41,043 nucleotides of DNA. Origin: Mycobacterium sp. NAZ190054 (GTDB taxonomy: Bacteria; Actinomycetota; Actinomycetes; Mycobacteriales; Mycobacteriaceae). The notes under the pieces are model-generated. The model was not told the DNA's origin, did not search any database, and saw only the letters and a program-made list of their open reading frames with translations. Below are positions 33,620 through 40,923 of the stretch, piece after piece. The translations under genes were made by a program, and so were the position numbers. How positions within the stretch are numbered: position 1 is the stretch's first letter; each line of letters opens with the position of its first letter. The DNA lies in NCBI RefSeq assembly GCF_001545925.1, contig NZ_LMVQ01000113.1, forward strand, positions 1-41,043, given 5' to 3'.

Positions 33620-34893
33620 CCGACTCGTGCGACTACGACACCGTCGACTATTTCACCGACGAGTCCCTGGTCCCGGACCCGTATCCGTACTTCGACCACC
33701 TGCGTTCCAAATGTCCTGTGGCCAAGGCGACTCCGTTCGGGGTGCTGGCTGTCACGGGCTACGACGAAGCCCTGTCGGTGTACAAGAACCCCGCGTTCTC
33801 GTCGTGCAACTCGGTGGCCGGACCGTTCTCGGGCATGCCGTTCGGGCCGGGGGACAGCGACGATGTCTCCGATCTGATCGAGGAACATCGGGGCGCGGTT
33901 CCGATGGCCGAACACATCACCTCCCAGGATCCGCCGCTGCATACCCGCACCCGCGGCCTGCTGAGCCGGTTGATCACGCCGAAGCGCCTCAAGGAGAACG
34001 AGGACTTCATGTGGCGGCTGGCCGACCAGCAGCTCGACACGTTCATCGAATGCGGCAGTGCCGAATTCCTCGCCGACTACGCCAAGCCGTTCTCGCTGCT
34101 GGTGATCGCCGACCTGCTCGGGGTACCGGCCGAGGACCACGAGCAGTTCAAGGCGGCGTTCGCGCTGGAGACCGTCGGGGAACTCGGCAAGGAGGCGCCG
34201 ACCACCCACAACCCGTTGCAGTGGCTCAACGACAAGTTCCACGCCTACATCGAGGACCGCAGGCGGTCGCCACGCGAGGACGTGCTGACCGAGCTGGCGC
34301 TGGCCAAGCACGAGGACGGCTCGACCCCGGACATCGACGACGTGATGAACCTGTCGACGTTCCTGTTCGCCGCCGGCACCGAGACCACCACCAAGCTGGT
34401 CAGTTCCGCGGTGCGGTTCATCGCCGACAATCCGGGCTTCGAGGCGATGCTGCGCCGGGACCGCAGCAGGATTCCGGCTTTCCTGGAGGAGACCCTTCGA
34501 TTGGAAAGCCCGGTCAAATCGCACTTCCGGATGGCGCGGACCACGACCACCATCGGCGACGTCGAGGTGCCCGCCGGTACCACCGTCATGGTGCTTCCCG
34601 GAGCGTGCAACCGCGATGCGCGAAAGTTCGAGAACCCCAATGAGTTCCATCCCGACCGGGCCAACGTACGGGAACAGATCGCGTTCATCCGCGGGGCGCA
34701 CTCGTGCCCCGGTGCACCGCTGGCCCGCGCCGAGGGGCGCATCTCGTTGGAACGGATCCTCGACCGGATGACCGACCTCGCGATCTCCGAGCAGCACCAC
34801 GGGCCCGCCGGCGCGCGCCGCTACGACTACGAACCCACGTTCATCATGCGTGGGCTGTCCGAACTGCACGTCACGTTCACCCCTGCCGGGTGA
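33616..34893 (+). CDS. Cytochrome P450 (2)
   Basis: A 425-residue P450 with I-helix FAAGTETTTK, ExxR helix EETLRLE, and heme loop FIRGAHSCPGAPLARAE with axial Cys364. It is clearly different from P450 1 (for example PG after the Cys instead of LG) and is not a recent duplicate. It lies in the same overlapping run of genes and is followed 13 bases later by the mycofactocin-type SDR. I cannot name the CYP family. Confidence 0.95.
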   Translation: MTDSCDYDTVDYFTDESLVPDPYPYFDHLRSKCPVAKATPFGVLAVTGYDEALSVYKNPAFSSCNSVAGPFSGMPFGPGDSDDVSDLIEEHRGAVPMAEHITSQDPPLHTRTRGLLSRLITPKRLKENEDFMWRLADQQLDTFIECGSAEFLADYAKPFSLLVIADLLGVPAEDHEQFKAAFALETVGELGKEAPTTHNPLQWLNDKFHAYIEDRRRSPREDVLTELALAKHEDGSTPDIDDVMNLSTFLFAAGTETTTKLVSSAVRFIADNPGFEAMLRRDRSRIPAFLEETLRLESPVKSHFRMARTTTTIGDVEVPAGTTVMVLPGACNRDARKFENPNEFHPDRANVREQIAFIRGAHSCPGAPLARAEGRISLERILDRMTDLAISEQHHGPAGARRYDYEPTFIMRGLSELHVTFTPAG

Positions 34894-34906
34894 GAAGGAG
34901 CCACGA

Positions 34907-35785
34907 ATGGCCGGAAAGCTCGAGGGCAAAGTCGCGTTCATCACCGGTGCCGCGCGCGGTCAGGGTCGCGCGCACGCGATCGCGATGGCGCGGGAAGGTG
35001 CCGACATCATCGCCGTCGACATCTGCCGCGACATCCCTTCCAACCCTTACCCGTTGGCCACACCTGACGATCTCGCCGAGACCGAGCGGTCCGTCAAGGA
35101 GATCGGCCGACGGGTGGTGGCGCGGATCGCCGACGTGCGGGAGCGCCATGAACTCCGCGAGGCGGTGGAGGCGGGCCTGGCCGACCTCGGCAGGATCGAC
35201 ATCGTCGTCGCCAATGCCGGCATCCTGCCGATGGCGATGGGCAACCCTGATCCGATGGGATTCGTCGACGCCTCCGACGTCGACCTGCTCGGCGTGATGA
35301 ACACCTTCGCCGTCACGATCCCGCACCTGCCCGACGGGGCGTCGATCATCGTCACGGGATCGACCGCCGGCATGATCCGGGGGACCACCACCAGCCCGGA
35401 CATGGGTCCGGGCGGTGCCGGCTACGGGTGGAGCAAGCGGGTGGTGATCGAGTACGTCGAGGAGATGAGCCTGCACCTGGCGCCCAGGATGATCCGCGTC
35501 AACGCCATTCACCCGACCAACTGCAACACCCATCTGCTGCAGAACGAGGGCATGTACGGGGTGTTCCGGCCCGACCTCAAGATGGAGGGCAAGACGCCGA
35601 CCCGCGAGGACGCCGAACCGCTGTTCAGTCTGTTCCAGGCGATGCCGATCCCGTACATCGAACCCGAGGACATGGCCAAGCTCGGGGTGTTCCTGGCCAG
35701 CGACGACAGCCGCTACATCACCGGACAGCAGATCCGGGTCGACGCGGGCTCGCTGCTCAAGTGGCCCAACGGTCCCGGGGGATAG
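34907..35785 (+). CDS. Mycofactocin-type SDR oxidoreductase (carveol dehydrogenase-like)
   Basis: A 292-residue SDR: AFITGAARGQGRAHAIAMA cofactor site, VANAGI, VTGSTAG and YGWSK active site. The insert ICRDIPSNPYPLATPDDLAE after the second strand is typical of mycofactocin-coupled SDRs, which hold NAD(H) tightly and pass electrons from alcohols to the redox peptide mycofactocin. This fits an alcohol-oxidising pathway. ATG 34907 follows GAAGGAG. It closes the gene run; the convergent TetR gene ends 5 bases later. Confidence 0.9.
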   Translation: MAGKLEGKVAFITGAARGQGRAHAIAMAREGADIIAVDICRDIPSNPYPLATPDDLAETERSVKEIGRRVVARIADVRERHELREAVEAGLADLGRIDIVVANAGILPMAMGNPDPMGFVDASDVDLLGVMNTFAVTIPHLPDGASIIVTGSTAGMIRGTTTSPDMGPGGAGYGWSKRVVIEYVEEMSLHLAPRMIRVNAIHPTNCNTHLLQNEGMYGVFRPDLKMEGKTPTREDAEPLFSLFQAMPIPYIEPEDMAKLGVFLASDDSRYITGQQIRVDAGSLLKWPNGPGG

Positions 35786-35790
35786 CAGTT

Positions 35791-36450
35791 CTAGTCGGTG
35801 CGGTGCAGGAAGCCGTGCAGGATCGCCTGCACGAGTTCGTCGACGATCGCTTCCCGCGGAGGCGGCGTGCTGCCGAAGAAGGTCGACCGCAGCGCCACCA
35901 TGCCGACGATCATCGCCACGGTCGAGTGTGCGGGCAGGTCGGGCTGGCGGGAACGCTTGCCGCGCAACTGCATCCCCTCGGCACTGATCTCGCCGAGCAC
36001 GTTGAGGGCTCGCCGGATGTCGGCGATGCCTGCCGCCTCGATGTCCTCCTCGCTGAGCCCGTCGGCGGCGACCAACGTGAGCAGCAGACCCTGGTGTTCG
36101 ACGAGCACGTCGTAGAGCCGCCCGACGAACTCGCGGGAGAGTTCGTCCTCGTCGGTCTCCTCGGGGACGACGGATCGCCAGGTGTCGCGGAACTCGTCGA
36201 CGAACGTGGTGAACGGCAGGACCAGGGCTTCACGGAACAGGCCGGCCTTGGCGCCGAAATGCCGGAACAGCAGGTATTCGCTGACACCGGCCGCCTCGGC
36301 GATCTCCCGCGTGGTGGTGGCTCGATAGTCCTTGCGGGCGAACAGATCCTGTGCCGCATCGAGTAGCAGACGGCGCGCCTCACCGCGGGGGCGACGGGTG
36401 GGCCGCGCCTCGTCGGCGCTTTTTCCGGGGGACGAACGTGGCTGGGGCAC
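35791..36450 (-). CDS. TetR-family transcriptional regulator
   Basis: A 219-residue regulator with N-terminal HTH (about residues 25-70: ATTTREIAEAAGVSEYLLFR, then HFGAKAGLFREAL) and a helical effector domain. It starts at GTG 36450 and diverges from the membrane-peptide/AveC-like/P450 unit. An 18-bp palindrome at 36489-36506 in the gap of 84 bases is a likely operator for it. The N-terminal tail is basic (PTRRPRGEARR). The ligand is unknown. Confidence 0.93.
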   Translation of the reverse strand: MPQPRSSPGKSADEARPTRRPRGEARRLLLDAAQDLFARKDYRATTTREIAEAAGVSEYLLFRHFGAKAGLFREALVLPFTTFVDEFRDTWRSVVPEETDEDELSREFVGRLYDVLVEHQGLLLTLVAADGLSEEDIEAAGIADIRRALNVLGEISAEGMQLRGKRSRQPDLPAHSTVAMIVGMVALRSTFFGSTPPPREAIVDELVQAILHGFLHRTD

Positions 36451-36488
36451 TGGGCTTCACCATAGTCGGGTCTTGACCGGCCACGTTG

Positions 36489-36506
36489 TAATAGTGTCCA
36501 CTATTA
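36489..36506. promoter_or_regulatory. 18-bp palindromic operator
   Basis: TAATAGTGTCCACTATTA is a palindrome with 8-bp arms and a central TC. It stands out as AT-rich in a GC-rich genome and lies between the divergent TetR gene and the small membrane-peptide gene, the usual place for an autoregulated TetR operator. Confidence 0.7.
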
Positions 36507-36534
36507 AAGTTGTCCGCGACGGAGAGGAGCGGGT

Positions 36535-36627
36535 GTGGGAGCGCTCATCATGGTCGGCACGCTGCTCGGGCTGGCCGCGCTGATCTTCGGATTGGTGCTG
36601 TACTTCGACCCGGCGGCGCGGCGATGA
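36535..36627 (+). CDS. 30-residue single-pass membrane peptide
   Basis: GTG 36535 follows GGAGAGG (36521-36527) with 7 bases spacing and encodes 30 residues: a hydrophobic segment (VGTLLGLAALIFGLVLYF) and a basic end (DPAARR). It would be a single membrane helix with a cytosolic positive tail. It is the first gene after the palindromic operator and its TGA lies in the MIRU-like repeat before the AveC-like gene. Possible subunit or stabiliser of the AveC-like protein. ATG 36550 is an alternative start. Confidence 0.6.
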   Translation: MGALIMVGTLLGLAALIFGLVLYFDPAARR

Positions 36628-36664
36628 GCGCTTGCGCGAAGAGCGCGGGGTGGGACCGCTGATG
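36624..36664 (+). repeat. MIRU-like intercistronic repeat, copy 2
   Basis: It starts with ATGA, overlapping the stop of the membrane-peptide gene, and ends with TGATG, whose ATG starts the AveC-like gene. The core CTTGCGCGAAGAGCG is identical to copy 1 at 3104; the following 18 bases differ and are 9 longer. Confidence 0.55.
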
Positions 36665-37450
36665 GACCCGGGAATGCCCACGGCGCTGGTGGTCGGCCAG
36701 GCCTTCGCCTACATCGGCGGCATCGCGTTCCTGGCGTTCGGGGTCTACCTCAGTATCCGCCGCGGCCGCCTGCATCCGCTTCTGCTGGTGTCGATCTCGG
36801 CGATCTCGTTCTCGTGGATCGAAGCGCCGTACGACTGGGCCGTCTACGCCCAGTTCCCGCCCGAACTGCCGCGGATGCCGTCGTGGTGGCCGCTGAACAT
36901 GACCTGGGGCGGCGGACTGCCCTCGGCCGTCCCGGTCGGCTACATCGCCTACTTCGTGTTGCCCGCGGTCATCGGTGCGGCACTGGGGCGCAGGGTGGTC
37001 GCTCGCTTCGGCTGGCGCCGTCCGCAGACGCTGCTGGTGGTCGGCTTCCTGGTGGGCTTCTTCTGGGCGCTGGTGTTCAACGGGTTCTTCGGTCCCCGGT
37101 TCGGTGTCTTCTACTACGGCTACGTCATCGACGGGCTGGCGCTGTTCCAGGGCAGCAGGTACCAGTATCCGGTGTACGACGCGGCCGCGATGGGCTTGCA
37201 GATGATGGTGTTGACCTATCTGCTCGGCCGCACCGACGAACAGGGCCGCAACGTCATCGAAGCGTGGTCGGACAGACGTTCCTCGACCAAGGTCGGCTCG
37301 GCACTGTTGTCCGTCGCCGCGGTGGTGGTCGTCGGCCACGTCATGTACGGCGCGGTGTTCGCACCGCACCTGGTGACCAAACTCGGGGGATACGTGACCG
37401 AGGGGCCGAGCGAGCAACTCTTCCCGCACATCGAGAACCAGCCGAGGTAG
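36662..37450 (+). CDS. AveC-like polytopic membrane protein 2
   Basis: A 262-residue membrane protein with about seven hydrophobic segments (for example AFAYIGGIAFLAFGVYLSIR, PLLLVSISAISFSWI, VGYIAYFVLPAVIGAALG, TLLVVGFLVGFFWALVFNGF). It is a diverged, shorter paralogue of the protein at 28740. ATG 36662 was chosen; in-frame GTG 36650 and TTG 36632 lie within the repeat. It is followed after 11 bases by the third P450, so the membrane protein may deliver or accept its substrate or be part of an enzyme couple. Confidence 0.68.
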   Translation: MDPGMPTALVVGQAFAYIGGIAFLAFGVYLSIRRGRLHPLLLVSISAISFSWIEAPYDWAVYAQFPPELPRMPSWWPLNMTWGGGLPSAVPVGYIAYFVLPAVIGAALGRRVVARFGWRRPQTLLVVGFLVGFFWALVFNGFFGPRFGVFYYGYVIDGLALFQGSRYQYPVYDAAAMGLQMMVLTYLLGRTDEQGRNVIEAWSDRRSSTKVGSALLSVAAVVVVGHVMYGAVFAPHLVTKLGGYVTEGPSEQLFPHIENQPR

Positions 37451-37461
37451 GGGTGCGCACC

Positions 37462-38658
37462 ATGGCGACGAATCACACGGCCGAGCTGTACTACGACCCG
37501 TTCGACCACGCCATCGACGACGATCCCTATCCGGTGTGGCGGCGAATGCGCGAGGAAGCGCCGCTGTACCACAACCAGACCTACAACTTCTACGCGTTGA
37601 GCCGTCACGACGATGTGGTCAAGGCCCTCCCGGACTGGGAGACCTACCGGTCCGGTAAGGGCACCACCGCCGACATCCTGTTCAACAACATCGAGGTGCC
37701 GCCGGGGATCCTGCTGTTCGAGGACCCCCCGCTGCACGATCTGCACCGCCGGCTGCTGTCGCGGGTCTTCACGCCGCGCCGGATGCTCGCCGTGGAGGAT
37801 CTGGTGCGCGGATTCTGTTCTCGCGCGCTGGATCCCCTTATCGACACCGACGGGTTCGACTTCGTCGCCGATCTCGGGGCGATCATGCCGATGCGCACCA
37901 TCGGCTACCTGCTCGGCATACCGGAGGAGGGGCAGGAGCAGATCCGGCGGCGCACCGACGAGAACATCACACTCGGCGACGACGTCGGTGACGTCAGCGC
38001 CACGGTGTTCGCCGAGTCGCTGGCCCTGTTCGCCGAGTACATCGAATGGCGGGCGACGCACCCGTCCGACGACCTGATGACCGAACTGCTCAACGCCGAG
38101 ATCGAGGAGCCCGACGGCACCCGCCGACCGCTGGAGCGCACCGAGGTGCTCGCCTACACCGCGATGATCGCCGGCGCCGGGGGTGAGACCACCGCGCGGC
38201 TCATCGGATTCATGGGGGAGTTGCTCGGTACGCATCCCGACCAACGCCGTGAACTGGTCGCCGACCCGTCGCTGATCCCGTCGGCGGTCGAGGAGACCCT
38301 GCGATTCGAGCCGCCGTCCCCGGTGCAGGCCCGGTATGTGGCCCGCGATGTCGAGTGGTACGGACACACCGTCGCCGAGGGCTCGTTCATGTTGTTGCTC
38401 AACGGTTCGGCGAACCGCGACGACACGCGCTACCAGGATCCCGACCGCTTCGACATCCACCGCAAGGGCGGTCACCTCAGTTTCGGTCAGGGCCTGCACT
38501 TCTGCCTCGGCTCGGCGCTGGCCCGGCTGGAGGCCCGGGTGGCCTTCGAGGAGGTTTTGAAGCGGTGGACCGACTGGGAGGTCGACTACGCCAACGCGAG
38601 CCGGGCCCGGACGTCGAGTGTGCGGGGCTGGGCCCGGATGCCGGTGCGCACCGGGTGA
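37462..38658 (+). CDS. Cytochrome P450 (3)
   Basis: A 398-residue P450 with I-helix IAGAGGETTAR, ExxR helix EETLRFE, and heme loop FGQGLHFCLGSALARLEAR with axial Cys348. ATG 37462 was used; GTG 37453, three codons earlier, is also possible. It belongs to the second unit (membrane peptide, AveC-like 2, P450) under the palindromic operator and is the last gene of the accessory block. No ferredoxin gene is adjacent. Confidence 0.94.
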   Translation: MATNHTAELYYDPFDHAIDDDPYPVWRRMREEAPLYHNQTYNFYALSRHDDVVKALPDWETYRSGKGTTADILFNNIEVPPGILLFEDPPLHDLHRRLLSRVFTPRRMLAVEDLVRGFCSRALDPLIDTDGFDFVADLGAIMPMRTIGYLLGIPEEGQEQIRRRTDENITLGDDVGDVSATVFAESLALFAEYIEWRATHPSDDLMTELLNAEIEEPDGTRRPLERTEVLAYTAMIAGAGGETTARLIGFMGELLGTHPDQRRELVADPSLIPSAVEETLRFEPPSPVQARYVARDVEWYGHTVAEGSFMLLLNGSANRDDTRYQDPDRFDIHRKGGHLSFGQGLHFCLGSALARLEARVAFEEVLKRWTDWEVDYANASRARTSSVRGWARMPVRTG

Positions 38659-38685
38659 ACAGCCGCCGGGGGTTGCCCCGGCTGC

Positions 38686-38691
38686 CACACT
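38686..38691 (+). promoter_or_regulatory. Candidate -10 for leaderless HAD gene
   Basis: CACACT ends 7 bases before GTG 38699. The GGAGG near the start is only 2 bases from GTG, too close to act as a ribosome-binding site, so a leaderless start is more likely. Confidence 0.35.
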
Positions 38692-38698
38692 GGAGGGC

Positions 38699-39472
38699 GT
38701 GCGCTCCACACCGCAGTGCTGGCTGACCGACATGGACGGTGTGCTCGTCCGCGAGGAACACGCGCTCCCGGGCGCCGCAGAGTTCCTTCAGCGTCTCATC
38801 GACCGCGAGCGACCTTTCCTGGTGCTCACCAACAACTCGATCTTCACCCCGCGCGATCTGGCCGCCCGGCTGGCCCGTTCCGGGCTGGCCGTCCCGGAGG
38901 CCGCCATCTGGACCTCCGCACTGGCCACCGCGGCGTTCCTGGCCGACCAGTTGCCGGGCGGCTCTGCCTACGTGATCGGAGAGGCGGGCCTGACCACGGC
39001 GCTGCACGAGGCCGGTTACACGCTGACCGACACCGCGCCGGACTTCGTGGTGCTCGGCGAGACCCGCACCTACTCGTTCGAGGCCATCACCAAGGCCGTG
39101 CGGCTCATCCTGGGTGGTGCCCGGTTCATCGCGACCAACCCCGACGTCACCGGTCCGTCGGCGGAGGGCCCGTTGCCGGCGACCGGATCGGTGGCCGCGA
39201 TGATCACCAGAGCCACGGGGCGGGAGCCGTACTTCGTCGGCAAGCCCAACCCGATGATGTTCCGCAGCGCGCTGAACCGCATCGAGGCGCACTCGGAGAG
39301 CACCGTGATGGTCGGGGACCGGATGGACACCGACGTCGTGGCGGGTATCGAGGCGGGTCTGGAGACGATCCTGGTACTGACCGGGTCGACCACGATCGAG
39401 GACGTCGAGCGGTACCCGTTCCGGCCCAGCCGGGTGCTGCCGTCCATCGCCGAGGCGATCGAACTGGTGTGA
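38699..39472 (+). CDS. HAD-superfamily phosphatase (NagD/HAD-IIA-like)
   Basis: A 257-residue HAD hydrolase of the IIA (NagD/AraL) class, which dephosphorylates small sugar or nucleotide phosphates. Motif I is TDMDGVLV (nucleophile Asp), motif II LTNNS, motif III Lys in GKPNPMMF and motif IV VGDRMDTDVV. The C2-type cap lies between motifs II and III. The start GTG 38699 is the first that keeps motif I. It is followed 24 bases later by the CoA-transferase gene. Confidence 0.9.
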   Translation: MRSTPQCWLTDMDGVLVREEHALPGAAEFLQRLIDRERPFLVLTNNSIFTPRDLAARLARSGLAVPEAAIWTSALATAAFLADQLPGGSAYVIGEAGLTTALHEAGYTLTDTAPDFVVLGETRTYSFEAITKAVRLILGGARFIATNPDVTGPSAEGPLPATGSVAAMITRATGREPYFVGKPNPMMFRSALNRIEAHSESTVMVGDRMDTDVVAGIEAGLETILVLTGSTTIEDVERYPFRPSRVLPSIAEAIELV

Positions 39473-39484
39473 ACCGGCGCTTGC

Positions 39485-39490
39485 TAACTT
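39485..39490 (+). promoter_or_regulatory. Candidate -10 for leaderless CoA-transferase gene
   Basis: TAACTT fits TANNNT and ends 6 bases before ATG 39497, with no ribosome-binding site. The 24-base gap to the HAD stop makes read-through from that gene possible as well. Confidence 0.45.
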
Positions 39491-39496
39491 GAGCGG

Positions 39497-40705
39497 ATGA
39501 CCGAAACAGCCCCTGATCCGGCGCGGCCGCTGGCAGGAGTGCGGATCGTGGAGATCTCGAGCTTCGTCGCGGTCCCGTTGGCGGGCATGACATTGGCGCA
39601 GCTGGGCGCGGAGGTCGTGCGTGTCGATCCGGTCGGCGGGGCCGCGGATTACCGCCGCTGGCCGCTCACCGAGTCCGGCGACAGCATCTACTGGGCCGGG
39701 CTCAACAAGGGCAAGCGGTCGCTGGCGGTCGACATGCGCTCGGACGGCGGGCAGGAACTCGTCACCCGGCTGATCGGCGAGAGCGGCGTGTTCATCAGCA
39801 ACGTCGCTGGCCGCCAATGGCATTCGTACCAGACGCTAAGCCGGGTGCGGCCGGACCTTATCCACGTCGAGGTGTCCGGACGCCACGACGGCGGCACCGG
39901 CGTCGACTACACGGTCAACGCCGCCATCGGGTTTCCGTTGGTGACCGGCCCCGCCGACCTGACCACGCCGGTCAACCACGTGCTGCCCGCATGGGACGTC
40001 TCGTGCGGCCTGTACGCGGCGCTGTCGGTGGTCACCGCACTGCGTCACCGCGACGCCACCGGAGCCGGCCAGCAGATCAGCATCCCGCTGGAGAACGTGG
40101 CGCTGGCGACGGCGGGCAACCTCAGCCTGCTCACCGAGGCGATGGTCAACGGCACCTCCCGCCAACGCATCGGCAACGCGGTGTACGGCACCTACGGGCA
40201 GAACTTCACCAGCAGCGACGGGGTCTCGTACATGGTCGTCGCGCTGACCGGCCGCCACTTCCGGGACCTGACCTCTCTGACCGGCACCGCCGAAGCCGTT
40301 GCGGCGCTGGAAAACTCACTCGGTGCGGATTTCTCCGACGAGGGTGAACGGTACCGGCACCGGGATGCGCTGAGCGCGTTGTTCGCCGAATGGTTCAACA
40401 CCCACACCGGAGCCGAGATCGCGGCGGCGCTCTCGGCGACCTCGGTGCTGTGGGAGCGCTACCAGACCTTCGCCGAGACCGCCGCCGACCCACGGGTGAC
40501 CGACAACCCGCTGTTCACCGAGCTCGACCAGCCCCGGGTGGGCCGTTACCTCGCGGCGGGACTGCCGGTGTCGATCGACGGTGCGTACCCGTCCGCCGTG
40601 CCCGCTCCGGCGCTCGGCGACGACACGGCCGGGGTACTGGGGGATTGGTTGTCCCTGGACCGCGGTCAGATCGACGATCTGTACGGGTCGGGCACGGTCG
40701 CGTGA
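39497..40705 (+). CDS. Family III (CaiB/BaiF) CoA-transferase, 2-methylfumaryl-CoA isomerase-like
   Basis: A 402-residue CoA-transferase. Family patterns: VRIVEISSFVAVPLAGMTLA near the start, LNKGKRSLAVDMRS, and WDVSCGLYAA whose Asp matches the catalytic Asp of the family. The sequence resembles what I recall of 2-methylfumaryl-CoA isomerase (Mct, intramolecular CoA transfer in the 3-hydroxypropionate cycle), including DPVGGAADYRRWP and GRHDGGTGVDYTVN. The exact substrate is an inference. It overlaps the downstream thioesterase gene (GTGA). Confidence 0.88.
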   Translation: MTETAPDPARPLAGVRIVEISSFVAVPLAGMTLAQLGAEVVRVDPVGGAADYRRWPLTESGDSIYWAGLNKGKRSLAVDMRSDGGQELVTRLIGESGVFISNVAGRQWHSYQTLSRVRPDLIHVEVSGRHDGGTGVDYTVNAAIGFPLVTGPADLTTPVNHVLPAWDVSCGLYAALSVVTALRHRDATGAGQQISIPLENVALATAGNLSLLTEAMVNGTSRQRIGNAVYGTYGQNFTSSDGVSYMVVALTGRHFRDLTSLTGTAEAVAALENSLGADFSDEGERYRHRDALSALFAEWFNTHTGAEIAAALSATSVLWERYQTFAETAADPRVTDNPLFTELDQPRVGRYLAAGLPVSIDGAYPSAVPAPALGDDTAGVLGDWLSLDRGQIDDLYGSGTVA

Positions 40706-40923
40706 GCACGCTGGGCGACCTGCTCGACGTCACCGGGACCGGGCCGCAGCACTGGCGGGGCCGGGCCGGCGGACCGGCGGGGAAGCGGGCCTACGGTGGA
40801 CAACTGGTGGCCCAGAGTCTGGCCGCCGCCGCCCGCACCGTCGATCGCGCCAAGGCGCCGACCGCGATGCATCTGCAGTTCCTGCGCGGCGGCGAAGCCG
40901 GTGAACCCGTCGACTACCGGGTA
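40702..40923 (+). CDS. TesB-like acyl-CoA thioesterase II, 5' part
   Basis: About 74 residues of a TesB-type double hotdog thioesterase: GTG 40702 overlaps the CoA-transferase stop, then DVTGTGPQHWRGRAGG, RAYGGQLVAQSLAAAARTV and AMHLQFLRGGEAGEPVDYRV. Those blocks are typical of the N-terminal hotdog. After about position 40923 the plus frame loses GC3 bias and family resemblance, while the minus strand gains both; the gene is cut by a chimeric window end rather than simply running off it. Confidence 0.75.

Noticed and set aside
36632..36661. TTG or GTG start for the second AveC-like gene
   Set aside because: Those codons fall inside the MIRU-like repeat; the ATG at its end is the expected start.
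37216..38733. 505-residue minus-strand frame opposite P450 3
   Set aside because: It is an antisense shadow; the plus-strand P450 has all motifs.
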